Source: Paratinospora sagittata (Eukaryota > Streptophyta > Magnoliopsida > Ranunculales > Menispermaceae). From it: a DNA stretch of 64,000 nt. The DNA lies in assembly GCA_035771175.1 (NCBI GenBank), contig CM069597.1, positions 7,413,001 through 7,477,000 of the forward strand, written 5' to 3'. Below, piece by piece: positions 12,367 through 24,400 of this stretch (its first letter is position 1; every line of letters begins with the position of its first letter). The position numbers and the translations under genes were made by a program. The notes beneath the pieces were generated by a model that saw only the letters and a program-made list of their open reading frames with translations, ran no database searches and was not told the origin of the DNA.

Positions 12367-13522
12367 ATGATGGAGAAAGAAGAAGGGAAGAATCATAAAG
12401 GGGCAGGAGGAGCATGCAATAATAATAATAATAACAATAATAGAGTTCAAGAGCCAGATTTTCTGTTGCAGTGGGGGAATAGAAAGAGGCTAAGATGTAT
12501 GAAAGTAAGAGACGATGTTGTTGCATCATCTGATAAATCTGCTGCTGCTTCTGCTGATGCAATTAGGAAGAAAACCACATCTAGAATCGATCGGAGAGTC
12601 GTCAGAGCCGATAAAGAATCACCCATCTCTCCCAACCGCCTCCTTAACAAGTAATCACCAAAAATTCCCAAAACAGGGACCCATATCAAATCTATGAGTT
12701 ATAAACCCAAATTTAATTTTTATTTTTTTATTTTTTAATGTTTAGGACCTCAGATTTGGCAACTTTGCGGTCGTCGGAGAACAGGAAATCACAGTCGTGT
12801 TCGCCGGAGAAGGAGGACAGGTATTATACGACGAGAGGGTCGGTGATGGGGTTTGAGGAAAATGGGAAAATGTTTATGGAGAGTGGTGAGGATAAAGGGT
12901 TGGTGTGGCCAAGATTGTTTATTTCTTTGTCTAGTAAAGAGAAAGAAGAGGATTTTATGGCTATGAAAGGGTGTAAGCTACCACAGAGGCCTAAGAAGAG
13001 GGCTAAATTCATTCAAAGAAGCTTACTTGTAAGTCTCTCTTTTAATCTCTTCATTTTATAAGAAAAAGGGTAGATGAAAGGAAGATCAAAATCTGGGTTT
13101 TGTTTTTTTCTTTTGTTGGAATTTGATTGTGAGTGTTTTGAGATTTTTCTGTTTATAACAAAGGGTGATTGGTTGGGGGTTTGGTTTCTGCAGTTGGTGA
13201 GTCCTGGGGCTTGGCTTTCTGATCTATGTCAAGAGAGGTATGAAGTCAGGGAGAAGAAAACATCCAAGAAGGTATATGTCTCTTCTTTTCTTTTTGAATT
13301 TTCTTTTAGGTTTAATTGATTTTGCTTGTACTGATGTGAATCTGATATAGTTTTTGTTTTTTATTTTTTATTTTTTTTTTGTGTTTTGATTGATATTAAT
13401 ATTTTTGGGTGGTTAGGGGTTGTTTAGGATGAGCGATCTGATGTGTGTTATGAATTTTGGTTTGTGATCAGAGACCAAGAGGATTGAAGGCTATGGGGAG
13501 CATGGAGAGTGATTCTGAATGA
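12367..13522 (+). CDS. DUF1639 family protein, 4 coding exons, 231 aa
   Basis: Exons are 12367-12650, 12746-13028, 13194-13271 and 13472-13522. All introns are GT-AG, and the joined length is 696 nt in one frame ending in TGA. The N-terminus has an Asn run (about residues 18-25, encoded by an AAT repeat) and the motif DFLLQWGNRKRLRCMK. The conserved DUF1639 block fills the C-terminal third: WPRLFISLS, KEEDFMAMKGCKLPQRPKKR, then VSPGAWLSDLCQERYEVREK and a final RPRGLKAM. This is the plant-specific DUF1639 family (PF07797), whose biochemical role is unknown. The basic segments suggest a nuclear location, which is inference. The start follows directly after the upstream intron acceptor; a second ATG follows immediately. 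The gene appears intact and has a microsatellite just after the stop. Confidence 0.88.
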
Positions 13523-13530
13523 GAGATAAA

Positions 13531-13558
13531 GATGAAGATGATGATGATGATGATGATG
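13531..13558. repeat. (GAT)n microsatellite in the 3' UTR
   Basis: A GAT/ATG trinucleotide tract of about nine units, with one variant unit, lies just after the DUF1639 stop codon. It is a likely length-polymorphic site. Confidence 0.85.
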
Positions 13559-13559
13559 C

Positions 13560-15498
13560 ATGCATATGGATGGTCTTTCTTTTTTGTTGATTTTGATTTT
13601 TCATTTTTGAAATTTTAGAGAAGAGGAAGGAAGAAAAGGAAAAAAAAAAAAGGGGGGGGGCGGGGAAAAAGAATTTCCAAATCTAAGGCTAGATTTGTAT
13701 AGAAATTGCTTACCCTTCCAAGATCAACCTTACAAAAATAAAAAAGATTCTGTTTTTCTTCAATTCAATCTATCATCAATCTTTCTTTTTCTCTTGTATG
13801 TGTGTCTGTATCTCCACTGTGTTGTTTTTTATTTCTTCAGCAGCCTCCAAAGTTAGAAGGTGGTGAGACCGATGAGATGAGATCTGATCTGCCCACATTA
13901 ACATTTAGTTGAGCTAGGGTTTTGATTTGGGAGGTTATAGTGATTCTTCTTTTTTCTTTTCTTTTTTCAAGAAAAAAAAGATAAAGTTATTAATAAGGGT
14001 CATAGAGGGCATTTCCAATGGAATAGTTTAATTGTTTTAGTATTTAAAGGCAGGAGAGTAATGGGTGGCTTTGGCTGCAAGAAAAGGTCAAATGTGTGTT
14101 TGGTAGCCAGCCAGCAAACCAGCCTTCAATTTGTGTGTATATGTATATTATAATTGTTGTAACTCTTAATATAATTTTAATCATTGATTAGTTTTAATGA
14201 TATGTATTTAAATTTTTTTTTTTAAGTTGAAAGTTTGATTAGTTCGAAATCGAAAATTTAATTTTTTTAAACCCTAGATGATAATAATTGATTCGTATAA
14301 TTTTTATTTAGATCTTTTGCGTGCTTCGCTATTGTCAATATATTTATTAGGTATTTTTTTTTTGTAAAAAGATAAGATTGGAGAAAACAAAAAAAGGCAT
14401 ACATAGCGCGTGTGTGTGTGTCTTGAGGTATTAGTATTTATTTATTGGCAGGCTTGAGGTAGTAATAATACCGTTAATGTTTTTACTTGGCTCTATCTAT
14501 TTTAGTAATTTGGTGAGGGATTTTATTTCAAAGACACTTTTTTTGTGTATAGAATTCTTTATTTCGACACATTTCCCTAAATACGTCAAGCCCTTACTAT
14601 CAACCTTAATAACTTGCTCATGGTGGCAAAAGCTTAGTCCTTGTTGGCAGGCTTAGATATCAACTCCCTCTCTGATCTAGAGGATGAGATTTTATTTTAT
14701 TACACTTAATATCCATTTAGTGTGTGTGCACGTGTGTGGATGTTATTTCTATTATTATAAATAATTTTTTAATTCTTTAATTCTTTAAATTTTTTTTTGT
14801 GTTATTATTATTTTTTTAAAATATAGATTATGTATTTTAATGAAACTATAAGAAATGCACTTGGTTTCTACAATTTATTAGCAAAATATTGAACCTTAGA
14901 ATGTTGAGGACACATGAAAAGTTACTAAATTATTATATTAAGGGTCTTTTTAGAAAAATGACAAAAATGATCATATAAGTTCTGAGTCTTGGCTTTATGA
15001 TAAAAAATATTATATAAGACTATTAATTTGGTGATGACATTCTCAACAATACTAATACACATGTTTGTTTTAAGAATGTTATTAATAGTAAATAGTAACT
15101 TATTTAATAAATTCCTTTAAAACAAGCTTGCAACCCATGACATGGACAAGTGTTTTTTTTAAAAAAATATGTTGTAGAAATATAAATTAGTTATAAAGAA
15201 AATATGTATTTATAAAATTAAAATTTTCTAATTAAAATCATGTTTTATGATTTTTTTTACTTAATAATTAAAAAATAAGAGAAAACAGTAAATTATTTTT
15301 AAATTAAATTAATACTTGTATGATGATAAATCTCAGTAAAATCTTGTGCACCTTTTTGATAAGTGGCGACTTTAAAAGTTTATAAATTGGATCATTAGAA
15401 ATATAAACATTTATTCTTATTGCCACACAGCAATATAGGATAAAGAAGTAACAAGGGTAGATTCTTCTATCCCTATGTATAGTATTAAATAAGTTCAT
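13560..15498. other. 3' flank and intergenic, AT-rich
   Basis: This covers the probable 3' UTR end of the DUF1639 gene, with AATAAA-like words near 13735, an A11-G8 homopolymer junction near 13640-13660, and a short (GT)n near 14407. No other gene or recognisable transposon is seen. Confidence 0.5.
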
Positions 15499-16665
15499 AT
15501 TTTTTTTATTTTTTTTTTAAGGGAGAAAAACAAGAGAAATTAAATTGAACAGGAATGAGAGTCCTTAAGTACAATATCAGCAATGATTGGAGGAATTACA
15601 TTTTGTCAAGTGACTTGAGAAACATTTCCCATTGCAAATTGGTCTCCTTCAATGATATGCAAGATAAGTCCAAGTCTCTAGCTACGGAGTTACCAATTTG
15701 ATCCCTTCCCTCAACGCTAAAGCCTCTGCAGTCTTCACCGAAAAGTGGCCATTCATCTTCATTGCCATAGCTGCAACAGGAAAACCGACATCATTTCTAA
15801 TAATAACTCCTATTCCTATCCAATTTAACTCTGCTCTCGCTCCAGCATCAAAACTGAGGATCCCAATTGCCTTTAGAACGAACTGATTTGATCATCTGTG
15901 ATGTGTGTTTCTTCCGGAATTCATCTGCTAGAGCCAAAGCTGAATCTAGAGAATAGGAGTAGCCATGAAGGGTACCCCTATGAACCCGAAGGTTTCTAGA
16001 GTTCCAAATGCTCCAACACGCAACAATAAAATCTTCAACAAACTTTTTATCTAAACCTGCATAATTTATCTAGAAAATAAATTAGTAGCAGTGGGTAATA
16101 TATTATTAACAACTCTCCATAAGAATACCTTTATTTTTGGAGTGCCAGGAAAGATTCCAAAGAACCATCCAACTATTGTCTGCTCCTTTGGAGGATGAAG
16201 AAGCTGCAACCCTTTTAGAAAGTCTTTCAATCCAGTAACCGCTCTTGACAGTATACTGACCATCCTTAGAATAGTGTCATATAATCTCATCTTCCACATC
16301 TCTGATACTAGGCGGAATCTGAAGAATAACATTCACATCATCCTCCCAAAGAACTTGTTTTAGCTCCTGCTTTCACCTTCCATCTTGAGAAATTAAGTCC
16401 TTCACTAGTCTGTCATTCTCGTCATGGATTGGAGTTATGATCTTGAAAGTTGACGGCCTTCGTATCCATTGATCTTGCTTGAGAAGGAGTCTCTGGCCAT
16501 TTCCAATACGCCATCTTATACCCTTCTTTAGCAGCTCCCTGCCCCAAATAAGAAGAGCCCGGAAAAGCTTTTGCAGTCCAAATGTCACCTCTTGGAAAAT
16601 ATCTTGCCTTTAAAATGTGAGAAATAAGAGAAATTGGATTTTTTAAAATAAGGTCGTATTGACCG
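15499..16665 (-). mobile_element. 5'-truncated LINE (L1/RTE-type plant non-LTR element)
   Basis: On the minus strand the 3' end of a LINE ORF2 can be followed. Near 16.6 kb is a remnant with LKARYFPRGD. At 16588-16373 follows LLKKGIRWRIGNGQ and PSTFKIITPIHDEN. A zf-RVT-like segment at 16330-16066 has FLWRVVNNILPTATNL. An RNase H-like (RVT_3) segment at about 15900-15690 has ELNWIGIGVIIRND and KTAEALALREGIKL. The copy ends in a T-rich stretch on the plus strand (15499-15520), which is a poly(A) tail on the minus strand. Frameshifts separate the pieces. No convincing target-site duplication was found. The RT domain is absent, as expected for 5' truncation. Confidence 0.85.
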
Positions 16666-18235
16666 ATAATATTATTCCAGTTTTTGTCTAAATAGTTAGA
16701 GCTACAACTACACTAGTGTTTTAAGCATCTTATTCTTAAGCATAAGCTTGCAAATCGCGCTGTGTGGCAAGAAAGTTTTCAAATATATTATTAAAGAATT
16801 ATATTATTTATATTATTAAATATGTAAAAGTATATTTTTTTTGAAATATTAATTATTAAAATTAAGTTGTATTAAAAACTTTGTTTAACAAAAATAACTT
16901 AAAAAAAAAAAACCGAGTATTTTACAGGAGAATAAAATAGAAATCAGACCATCAGAGTCGAATAAAACATCAATTGTAAAAAGTAATCCTCACATATATA
17001 GCTTATTAAAAAAAATTCTAAGAAAAAAAATAAAATCTTATAAAAAATTGTCAGTAGATCAAAACTAAAGAAAAATAGATAAAGAATCATGGCATGACAA
17101 AAATAAAAATGAAAAATGAAAAATCGAAGGGTAAACTTGGCAAAGATTGAAATAACAAGTGAAGGATAAAAGGGAAAATTTGGCAAAGAAAAGTAGTGGA
17201 ACTTGTGTATCTACTAAAAAAAATGTTAATCTAACTGTAAAATATTATAATTACACGTACAACTACACATGTATATCAATTAAATTACTTATTATCCACT
17301 TTAAGATATTTAAAACATTAATATTCAATGAACATACATATATAATTACACAAACAATTACAAAAATTACGGTTAAATTTGCATTCCCCTATATACTATA
17401 TCGGGCATTTATATATGCAGTAGAAGTTTTTTTTTGGTTAAAAAATCCAATTCATTAAGAGCAAAGTATTTAACTTATAAATACATACGTAACCATACGG
17501 TACGATCAAAAAGTAATAAATATAGTCCCCTCCATATGAACATGTCAACCTCTAGATAAAGCAAACAATATATTTTTTCTCCGAAGGTTTCCATGAATTG
17601 GGATACTAGTGTATCAAAACATGGGTAATATTTATTTATTTATTTATTTTTATTTTTTTCATCAAAGGGGAAGTTGCTATTCATTTTACAATTAAGACTA
17701 AAAAATCAAAAACATTAATAGTAATTGCCCTAAATTGCTCTTCTCCCATCAATTATAAAAGCTCAATGACAGCGACAAACAAATTTAGTAATCAAAAGAA
17801 TGGTGACACAAAAGCTATTCAACTTTTTGTACAGTGAAGGTAGATTATGTAAGCAGTGGTACCGTACTGCCATAAATTTTCTTACAAAACCATCAAGCTC
17901 TCTACATATTCTATCATCTTCTAAAAATGCCTATATCATCTCTCTCTCTCTCATTTAAAGATGCAGAGTCACATGTTATAAACCTTTATAGCATATCAAT
18001 ATTCCGAGAGTATTTCTCTGTTAAAATATACAGTGAAGCTTTTCAAAGTTTCCATCGTTGGCAGGAAATCAATTTGTCAATTATTTTTGCCATTATATCC
18101 TTAATTTCCCATATTATTTGTTACCAGTATACATTTACATGTATAACAGTATCTATGCAACATAAAAAAAAATTAACAGATCATGTCGTTCAGTAGATAC
18201 CATGACAAAGCAAGTGGCCAGGAAAATAGCTTCAA
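16666..18235. other. Intergenic, AT-rich
   Basis: No gene is supported. A TTTA tetranucleotide run is present near 17630-17650 and a (TC)n tract near 17940. Frames here are short and AT-biased. Confidence 0.5.
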
Positions 18236-18240
18236 TCTCA

Positions 18241-18411
18241 GGAATTAGCTCTGCTTAAACTCATGATGGGCCGGGCGCATGTATCCTTGCGAAACAGAAG
18301 CAAAACAAGCATTCGTGTTCGCTGCATCAACAAAAAGCGCATGAGATTGAATTGTACTCGCAAAGGATTCAACCAAAATAGGGATATTAAAAACAGCATT
18401 TGCTTCACTAG
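18241..18411 (-). pseudogene. Possible last exon or fragment of an unidentified gene
   Basis: On the minus strand an acceptor-like TTCTTTACTAG at about 18421-18411 opens a clean frame. It contains NIPILVESFASTIQ and SHALFVDAANTNACFASV and ends HHEFKQS-stop at 18241. Its residue composition looks coding, unlike the flanking DNA. I do not recognise the family. Together with coding-like patches at 19.5-20.0 kb on the same strand it may belong to one broken gene; there is no continuous gene model. Confidence 0.35.
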
Positions 18412-18509
18412 TAAAGAATTAGCAGGCAACTTGTATCATTGGAATGAAAGACCTAATAGCTGATCATATGAAGGCAGTTGACCAATTAACAAACATCATG
18501 ATCCACATG

Positions 18510-18692
18510 TAAAATAAAAAGGTGGGGCACCCAATGCATGAGGTTCCTATAATTGTGTAGGGTCTAAGGCTCAATGACGGACATAGCCTTACCCTAACGT
18601 TGTGAAGAGGTTGTTTCCAAGTTCAAACCTATATGGCATTTGAGGTTATAATGGGGTAACCTTATCATTCTGCCAAGGCACAACTTTCAAAC
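18510..18692 (-). mobile_element. SINE, Au-like, degenerate
   Basis: Read on the minus strand it begins TTGTGCCTTGGCA and carries a B-box-like GGTTTGAACTTGG. It continues with AACAACCTCTT and GGGTAAGGCTATGT and ends TTCATGCA-like, then GGGTGCCCC with a TTTTTATTTTA tail. This order of landmarks matches my recollection of the plant Au SINE family, which is tRNA-derived and transcribed by RNA polymerase III. The 5' A-box end is poorly preserved and the target duplication is not clear. Confidence 0.65.
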
Positions 18693-18699
18693 ACGATCT

Positions 18700-19500
18700 A
18701 CAAGACTACAAGCAGTTGAGAATTAAAGAAGAATGACGAATGTTTAACATATATGAGAAGTTGTTTAAGACGCAACTAAATTCCCATGTTATCTGTGTGA
18801 CCAACCAACTCATTGGTCTAAAGATCAATCATTTACATCAAAAACATTTAAAACTTATAAAAGATATATCAAATTTCATGCCACCTCGCCTTGCGAGTCA
18901 GTTTTTAAGAACTCAAGGGTTTGTACAAACTCATATAGAGTAGGTATCATGTTGAGTATGGGATCAAACGCACCCACGTTGCGTATGAGATCAGTACAAG
19001 TGGGGCTTTGTACCATTGTCACGGAACGGGTGACCAGGGAGGGCTACTACCTTTAGGAGACGAGGTCTGCAAAATCACCAAGGACAGATGAGCTGACATG
19101 GATGCCCGTTGTGAAGCATGTAAAATAGTTATAATCTTAAATCCCATATCAAAAGCTTGTAGAACTTCTAAGGGGAATATGAGCTCTTGAGCTACCTCCC
19201 CTTGGAAGTAAACTTTCAAGCGTGAGTTCGGCCCGTGGGTTCACAATTATGTACAAACATTCTGTGGAAGTGGAGGTCCAGCCATAGGCAGTTTAAAATA
19301 TTCTTTCCTCTAATAAACTACAGTAAATGGAAAGGCACACATGGATGAAAAATGCTTAAGGATGCATGTAAGGTACTTGTATTGTTGTGAAGTAATATCA
19401 TGTTGACTTCCAACTTTGAGATGTAGAACATAAAAGTATGATGGAATATGCACTTCTGTAGTTCAATCTATTTTGTAATCAAGAACTTCAGTTAAGATGG
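18700..19500. other. Unresolved sequence, possibly repeat-derived
   Basis: The minus strand shows short readable stretches, for example at 18.9-19.03 kb with NVGAFDPILNMIPTLYEF. No recognisable family and no element boundaries were found. It may be an old repeat or part of the broken gene spanning 18.2-20.0 kb. Confidence 0.3.
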
Positions 19501-19519
19501 ATGTGAAGTAAATGGATCT

Positions 19520-20015
19520 TCCTTAACAGCTTATCAGGAGACAAATCACTAAGAAAAGTGGTTATTATCTTAAATATATGCTGTTCACAGAGTGTGTCAG
19601 ACTTAATTGCCATCCTACCATGTTCCATCAATCTTTGCAGAAGTGAACAGATTTTTCTTAACAGCTTATCAGGAGATAGATCACTAACAACAGTGGCTAT
19701 TATGTTAAATATATGCCATTCACAAAGAGATGTTAAACTTGTTTGCTATTCCACCATGTTCATTGATCTTCGCAGTTCTATGCTCATAATATGGTGTAGC
19801 GTATAATTTACATTTGCTAAAAATGTGTAATGAAATAAGTGAAACTTGCTTGGTTGAAATACTTCTCAAAAGATTACACTGCATCAAGTCCCATCATATA
19901 TTCAAATTGGCCATCAGACAAGAAATTGGAATCACCACTAGAAGTATTGGGAGCAACTATAAGAAATACAACATCATACTTGTCACTAACTGATACATCT
20001 TCTCATGCAATACAT
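19520..20015 (-). pseudogene. Coding-like patches of an unidentified gene with an internal 45-codon duplication
   Basis: On the minus strand a patch at about 20010-19870 reads DVSVSDKYDVVFLIVAPNT and DGQFEYMMGLDAV before a stop. A second patch at about 19735-19520 reads HIFNIIATVVSDLSPDKL, then a near-repeat HIFKIITTFLSDLSPDKL. The two repeats are offset by exactly 135 bp (45 codons) and keep frame. The amphipathic Leu-rich character suggests a helical-repeat protein. Stops and frameshifts separate the patches. I cannot name the family. Confidence 0.4.
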
Positions 20016-20269
20016 AATTATTGAGGTTTAGTAAAGCTAAATTTAGAGTATAAACTGGATGAGAATCATGAGATAATCCACATGCATGAATTATAGGCTT
20101 TAGAAAGCCAATAATGACCCTTGAGCCCCTAAGCTCCATCTTATGAGTGAGAGATATAGAGTTTGAAGGAAAATGATACATACTGAAGGAAAATGGATCG
20201 AGTTTGAAGGTTTATTATTATGAGTAAAACGATATCTACTCCATTAATATTATCCAAATGGAACTATCC

Positions 20270-20475
20270 AAGCAATGGTGTGGTGGTCCCTAGGACCAAC
20301 TCTAACCTCAAAGTCCTAGGATTAAGTCACACCACCATCCATCAGGGAGAAGGCCTGATGCTAAGCATGGGACTTGGATAGCTACCGGGGGCATCTCCTG
20401 CTCAAGCCACCAAGGGACCAAGGGATTAATCGAGTAAAGACTGGACACCCTTGATTCTCAAAAATAAATAAATTA
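20270..20475. repeat. Hairpin-capable repeat-like segment
   Basis: GGTGTGGTGG at 20278-20287 can pair with CACACCACC about 45 bp downstream, and the loop contains two copies of the palindrome TCCTAGGA or near variants. The segment is richer in GC than its flanks and is followed by an A-rich stretch (AAAATAAATAAATT). It may be a short retroposon; the family is not recognised. Confidence 0.3.
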
Positions 20476-20548
20476 AAAAATATATATATATTATCCAAAT
20501 GGAAAAGCTGGCATTTTAAAAAATCTACAATTATTAGATACGGAGTTC

Positions 20549-20921
20549 AATTTAAATGCAACAAACGCCATTTGCAAGTTTCTAATTTTTCACTAAACTC
20601 ATCAAGCCAAAAAAGTTAGCATACATATACATGGATATTGTACCGTCCTTTTCAAAAGTCATCCCTTGCATAATTTAAATGCAACAAACGCCATTTGCAA
20701 GTTTCTAATTTTTCACTCAACTCATCAAGCCAAAAAAGTTAGCATACATATACATGGATATTGTACAGTCCTTTTCAAAAGTCATCCCTTGCATAATTTA
20801 AATGCAACAAACACCACTTGGTTTCTAATTTTTCATTGAACTCATCAAGCCCAAAAAGTTAGCATACATATACATACATGGATATTATACTGTCCTTTTC
20901 CAAAGTCATCCCTTGCATCAT
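20549..20921. repeat. Tandem repeat, three units of 123 bp
   Basis: TTTAAATGCAACAAAC recurs at 20551, 20674 and 20797, giving an exact 123-bp period twice. Units 1 and 2 are almost identical. Unit 3 lacks a few bases in the CATTTGCAAG part and has a small extra CATA in the ACATACATGG part. It is non-coding and lies just 3' of the HOZ-like gene. Confidence 0.9.
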
Positions 20922-20944
20922 CTCCTAAATGGGATTCATGATTG

Positions 20945-21100
20945 CATAGAAAAAAAGTGGATATTGTACTCAATGCATGAGACTCTTGCCAATGGAGTAT
21001 GAGGAAAGGATGATATACACAACCTTACCTCCTCATTGAGGAGATAGTTTCAGATTTGAGCCTGCAACCTCCACAATGCAGTGGACCTTATGATTGAGTG
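20945..21100 (-). mobile_element. SINE, Au-like, degenerate
   Basis: On the minus strand it shows GGCTCAAATCTG (B-box-like), then CTCCTCAATGAGG and AGGTAAGGTTGTGTAT, and ends CTCATGCATTGAG. The landmark order is the same as in the copy at 18.5 kb, but more diverged. The distal end joins the 123-bp repeat region through a GTGGATATTGTAC sequence. Confidence 0.45.
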
Positions 21101-21413
21101 GACTCGAGTCATTTAAGAAAACAAGTTTACTTGAACCTCAATAAAATATCTTTGAGGTTTAAGGACGCGATTAGTATGTGATTCAGTTAGGTTTTTAGGC
21201 CGCTATGGGGTTATTTTTTGCTTGGATTCAGTTGGGTTTTCAGTTTTGTAACTGCAAGCATAATGCCACCACAAACTAGACCAAGGAGTACAGCACCAAC
21301 AGGAGAATATGCTCTAAGCTAGCAAGACTCATCAAGGAAACATGCATGCATTAAAGAAATTTTTTTCCTAAACCAATTATGCAAGACCTACCATGGTACC
21401 ACCGTTGAGCAGA

Positions 21414-24400
21414 TCAATTTGACACTTTGGAAGCTTGCAGCATTTCCACTATAAGAGTCTTCACATCCCTTCACAAACAGAAACAAGAAAATTTATGCAA
21501 AAGCAATGCTTAAAAAAATTATATAATTTATTGTTCCTTCAGTGAAAGAAGCTTACTTTCTTTCCTCTGCTCGTCTAGGAAAAGGTATTCTAAGCTTCCA
21601 TGTATTACCTTGATAACCAGCCTAAACAACATAAAATGCCGAAATGTGTTTAGTCTCTACAACAGATATTAGAGAAGTAATTTAACCAGAAGAAGGAAGA
21701 AAAGAAGTGAAAAAGAATTGTGCAACACCATTGGAATAAAAGAGGGAGGAAAGATGAAAAATTGTGAGGCTTAGAGGCGAAGTAAAATACTAAACATAGA
21801 ACCTATCCACATTAAAAGGCCCAATGCTAATAACTAACACCATATATATTCAACATAACCTTTTCCTGACTATGACTAACGCCATGTATATGAAAGAAGA
21901 ATGTTTACATGCAAGGAAATAGACATGACTATGTCATGAAAGATTTCTCTGTATTATAAAAGATTTTACGAGAAAGATTACATTTCTACTTAGTTTTTAA
22001 ATTAATAAAGAAGTGAGCATTAGAAGTACCACCAACTTTCAGTTGCAGAGGATTCATCTACTTGGTTACAAGCTGCTTTTCCCAATAAGCAAACCAAGTG
22101 AAAATTAACCAAGGGACGACAGATATTCAAACCAACAAGAATAATTGCACTTGGAAAAAAAACACAAATTATGACAAAATAAATAGTATTATCTTCAGAT
22201 AGAAATATGGATACCTAAATTCCATACATTAACTGTTTTTCTAATTTCTATATAAAATAGAGAATATTAGAATAGAATATAATCAAGAAGCCACATGATA
22301 TGCGCATAATAAACTTAGAAGTTAGAATCACCTTCACATTGAAACCAAGGCTATCCAAGTCCAGAATGTAAGCAAACTCCACCTGGAAAGTTAAGGTAAA
22401 ACGAGGCAAAGAAAGAGAAACAAAAAAGTAAGTCAGATAAAAGAATGTGAAATCTTGAGTACTTCTGTATATCAAACAATTGATTATGCATATTGTGGGA
22501 AATTCGATTGTACAAGTGTCACACATGTCTCATATATTTAAAGAAATATGATCAAGCTACAAGGCCAGAACAATATGTTCCACAATGCAAGACTGACATT
22601 TTGGACTTACAACTGTCTGGTTTGAAGTCATAGCAATTATACCGCATTATGCATGCAAAATAACAAATCAAGCCTATCCGCCTAGTTATGCTTAAAGAAT
22701 TCTAGATTACCGGAACTTTTGTTATGTGCTGCACAATTGCCTTTGTGTCCTCCCCATGATCCTTATTCATGTGAGACTGGAACAGAAAAAGGTTTTATAA
22801 ATTTATATTAGAAATGAGAAATACAGCAGAAGTCAAACTGCAAGAGAAAGAATATAAGTTAAGGCTTTGAATTAGTTAAAATACCGCGACAGGAACTGAG
22901 AACTGAGATATAGGATCAACTTTTGCTGCTTTATAGTCCTCTTTCTCAAATTCTTCAAGAAAAACAAAGGCAAGAGTACACAGTAGAAACATGAAATGAG
23001 ATGAAAATAAAAAGAACTAACATACAAGAAAACATTAACAAGTAGCAGCAGTAAAACTAGATGAGAGGTTAATGACATGTGAGGAAAAATTCCATAATGG
23101 AACATATACCTCCTGATCCTAGTAAAGCAGTTGCCACTCCAGAGACATACCGCACAACCTTTGGTTCAATTCGCATGAATTGGAAATCACCAAAGTCAAC
23201 CTTCCATGGAAGAGCTTTGGTTCAGTCTACCTCAGCCACAAAGATTGGTACAGAAAGCCTCGCAATAAAGTGTGATAGTAAAGAAAGATAAGAAAGGAAA
23301 GGAGGAACTCACCCAAAATGCATTAGGATGCCTCCTCACGTATGTGGTACGTACATACTCTCTATCTTTTTCAGGAACCTAGAGTATCAATTCGGTGAGG
23401 GTGAATGAATATGTTAAGGCCTAGTTCTCAAAATCATTTGACATAGATTAACCAAAGTCTTTTTTGTTAAAAAATGACTTAAAGGAAAAATAATAGGAGA
23501 TTAACTGAACGAACTTCATAGGTGATACAAGTAAATGGCCAAGCTGAAACATACCAAAACAGCATCACCATGTAAAGTGATCACTAGATCAGTCCTATCC
23601 TCAGGATCCTTTGCTACAAGCAACGAACACTTCGAATTAGCTAAAAGGTCCTGCATACACATTACCAGGTCTTCAAGTAAGTATAAAGCCATAAGCAAAT
23701 AAACAAGAAAAAAGACATTACTGCATATGCTGATTAAAAAAAGGGAAATTTGACAAAATATCCTCTTGAAATTTTAAAAAATGAAAAATAGCTTGTCTCA
23801 TAATTTTCTATACCCATAGCATCTTTAAGTATGTAAAAAGACAAAAATACCCTCTTACTAAATAAAACCAACTAATGCTATTCATTTATTGGTCTTCCTC
23901 TCATTTAAGCTACTCTAGACAACCCAAGACTTTAGGTTGTTTAAATAAACAAAAAAAATGGCTCAGAAAACATCTCCATTAGTTAGCCATTATAATCTTT
24001 AATCCTCTTTTCTTTTATTTCCAAAACTTTTCTTTCAAATGGGTAAATAATATACTTCATGCTAAAATCAATATTTTTAGTGTTTTTTGGAATTAACAAT
24101 GAAGTTAAGTGATTAAATTACAAGTTACCTCAAGAATATGTTATACATCTAATTTATGAAATTGGCTAAGTAAATGTATAACAGTACACTTTATTTTATC
24201 GTTATTCTATTATACATTTGTTCATGTAGTTGATATCCCAACAATATGTTCGATATATCAATCAAATATTTTTGTTAATAGTATATCAAACATATTGGTG
24301 AATATCTGGTTGATTATAAATAATAAAATTATTTATTTATTAAAATGATTCTAATAATAATAAAGTTAGTTTTTGATTAAAAACAACAAAATCTACAAAA

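Noticed and set aside
12447..12689. Antisense frame over the DUF1639 first exon
   Set aside because: Shadow of a well-supported spliced gene on the other strand.
20549..20921. CRISPR-like array
   Set aside because: Only three contiguous 123-bp units with no spacers; this is a plain tandem repeat in a plant genome.
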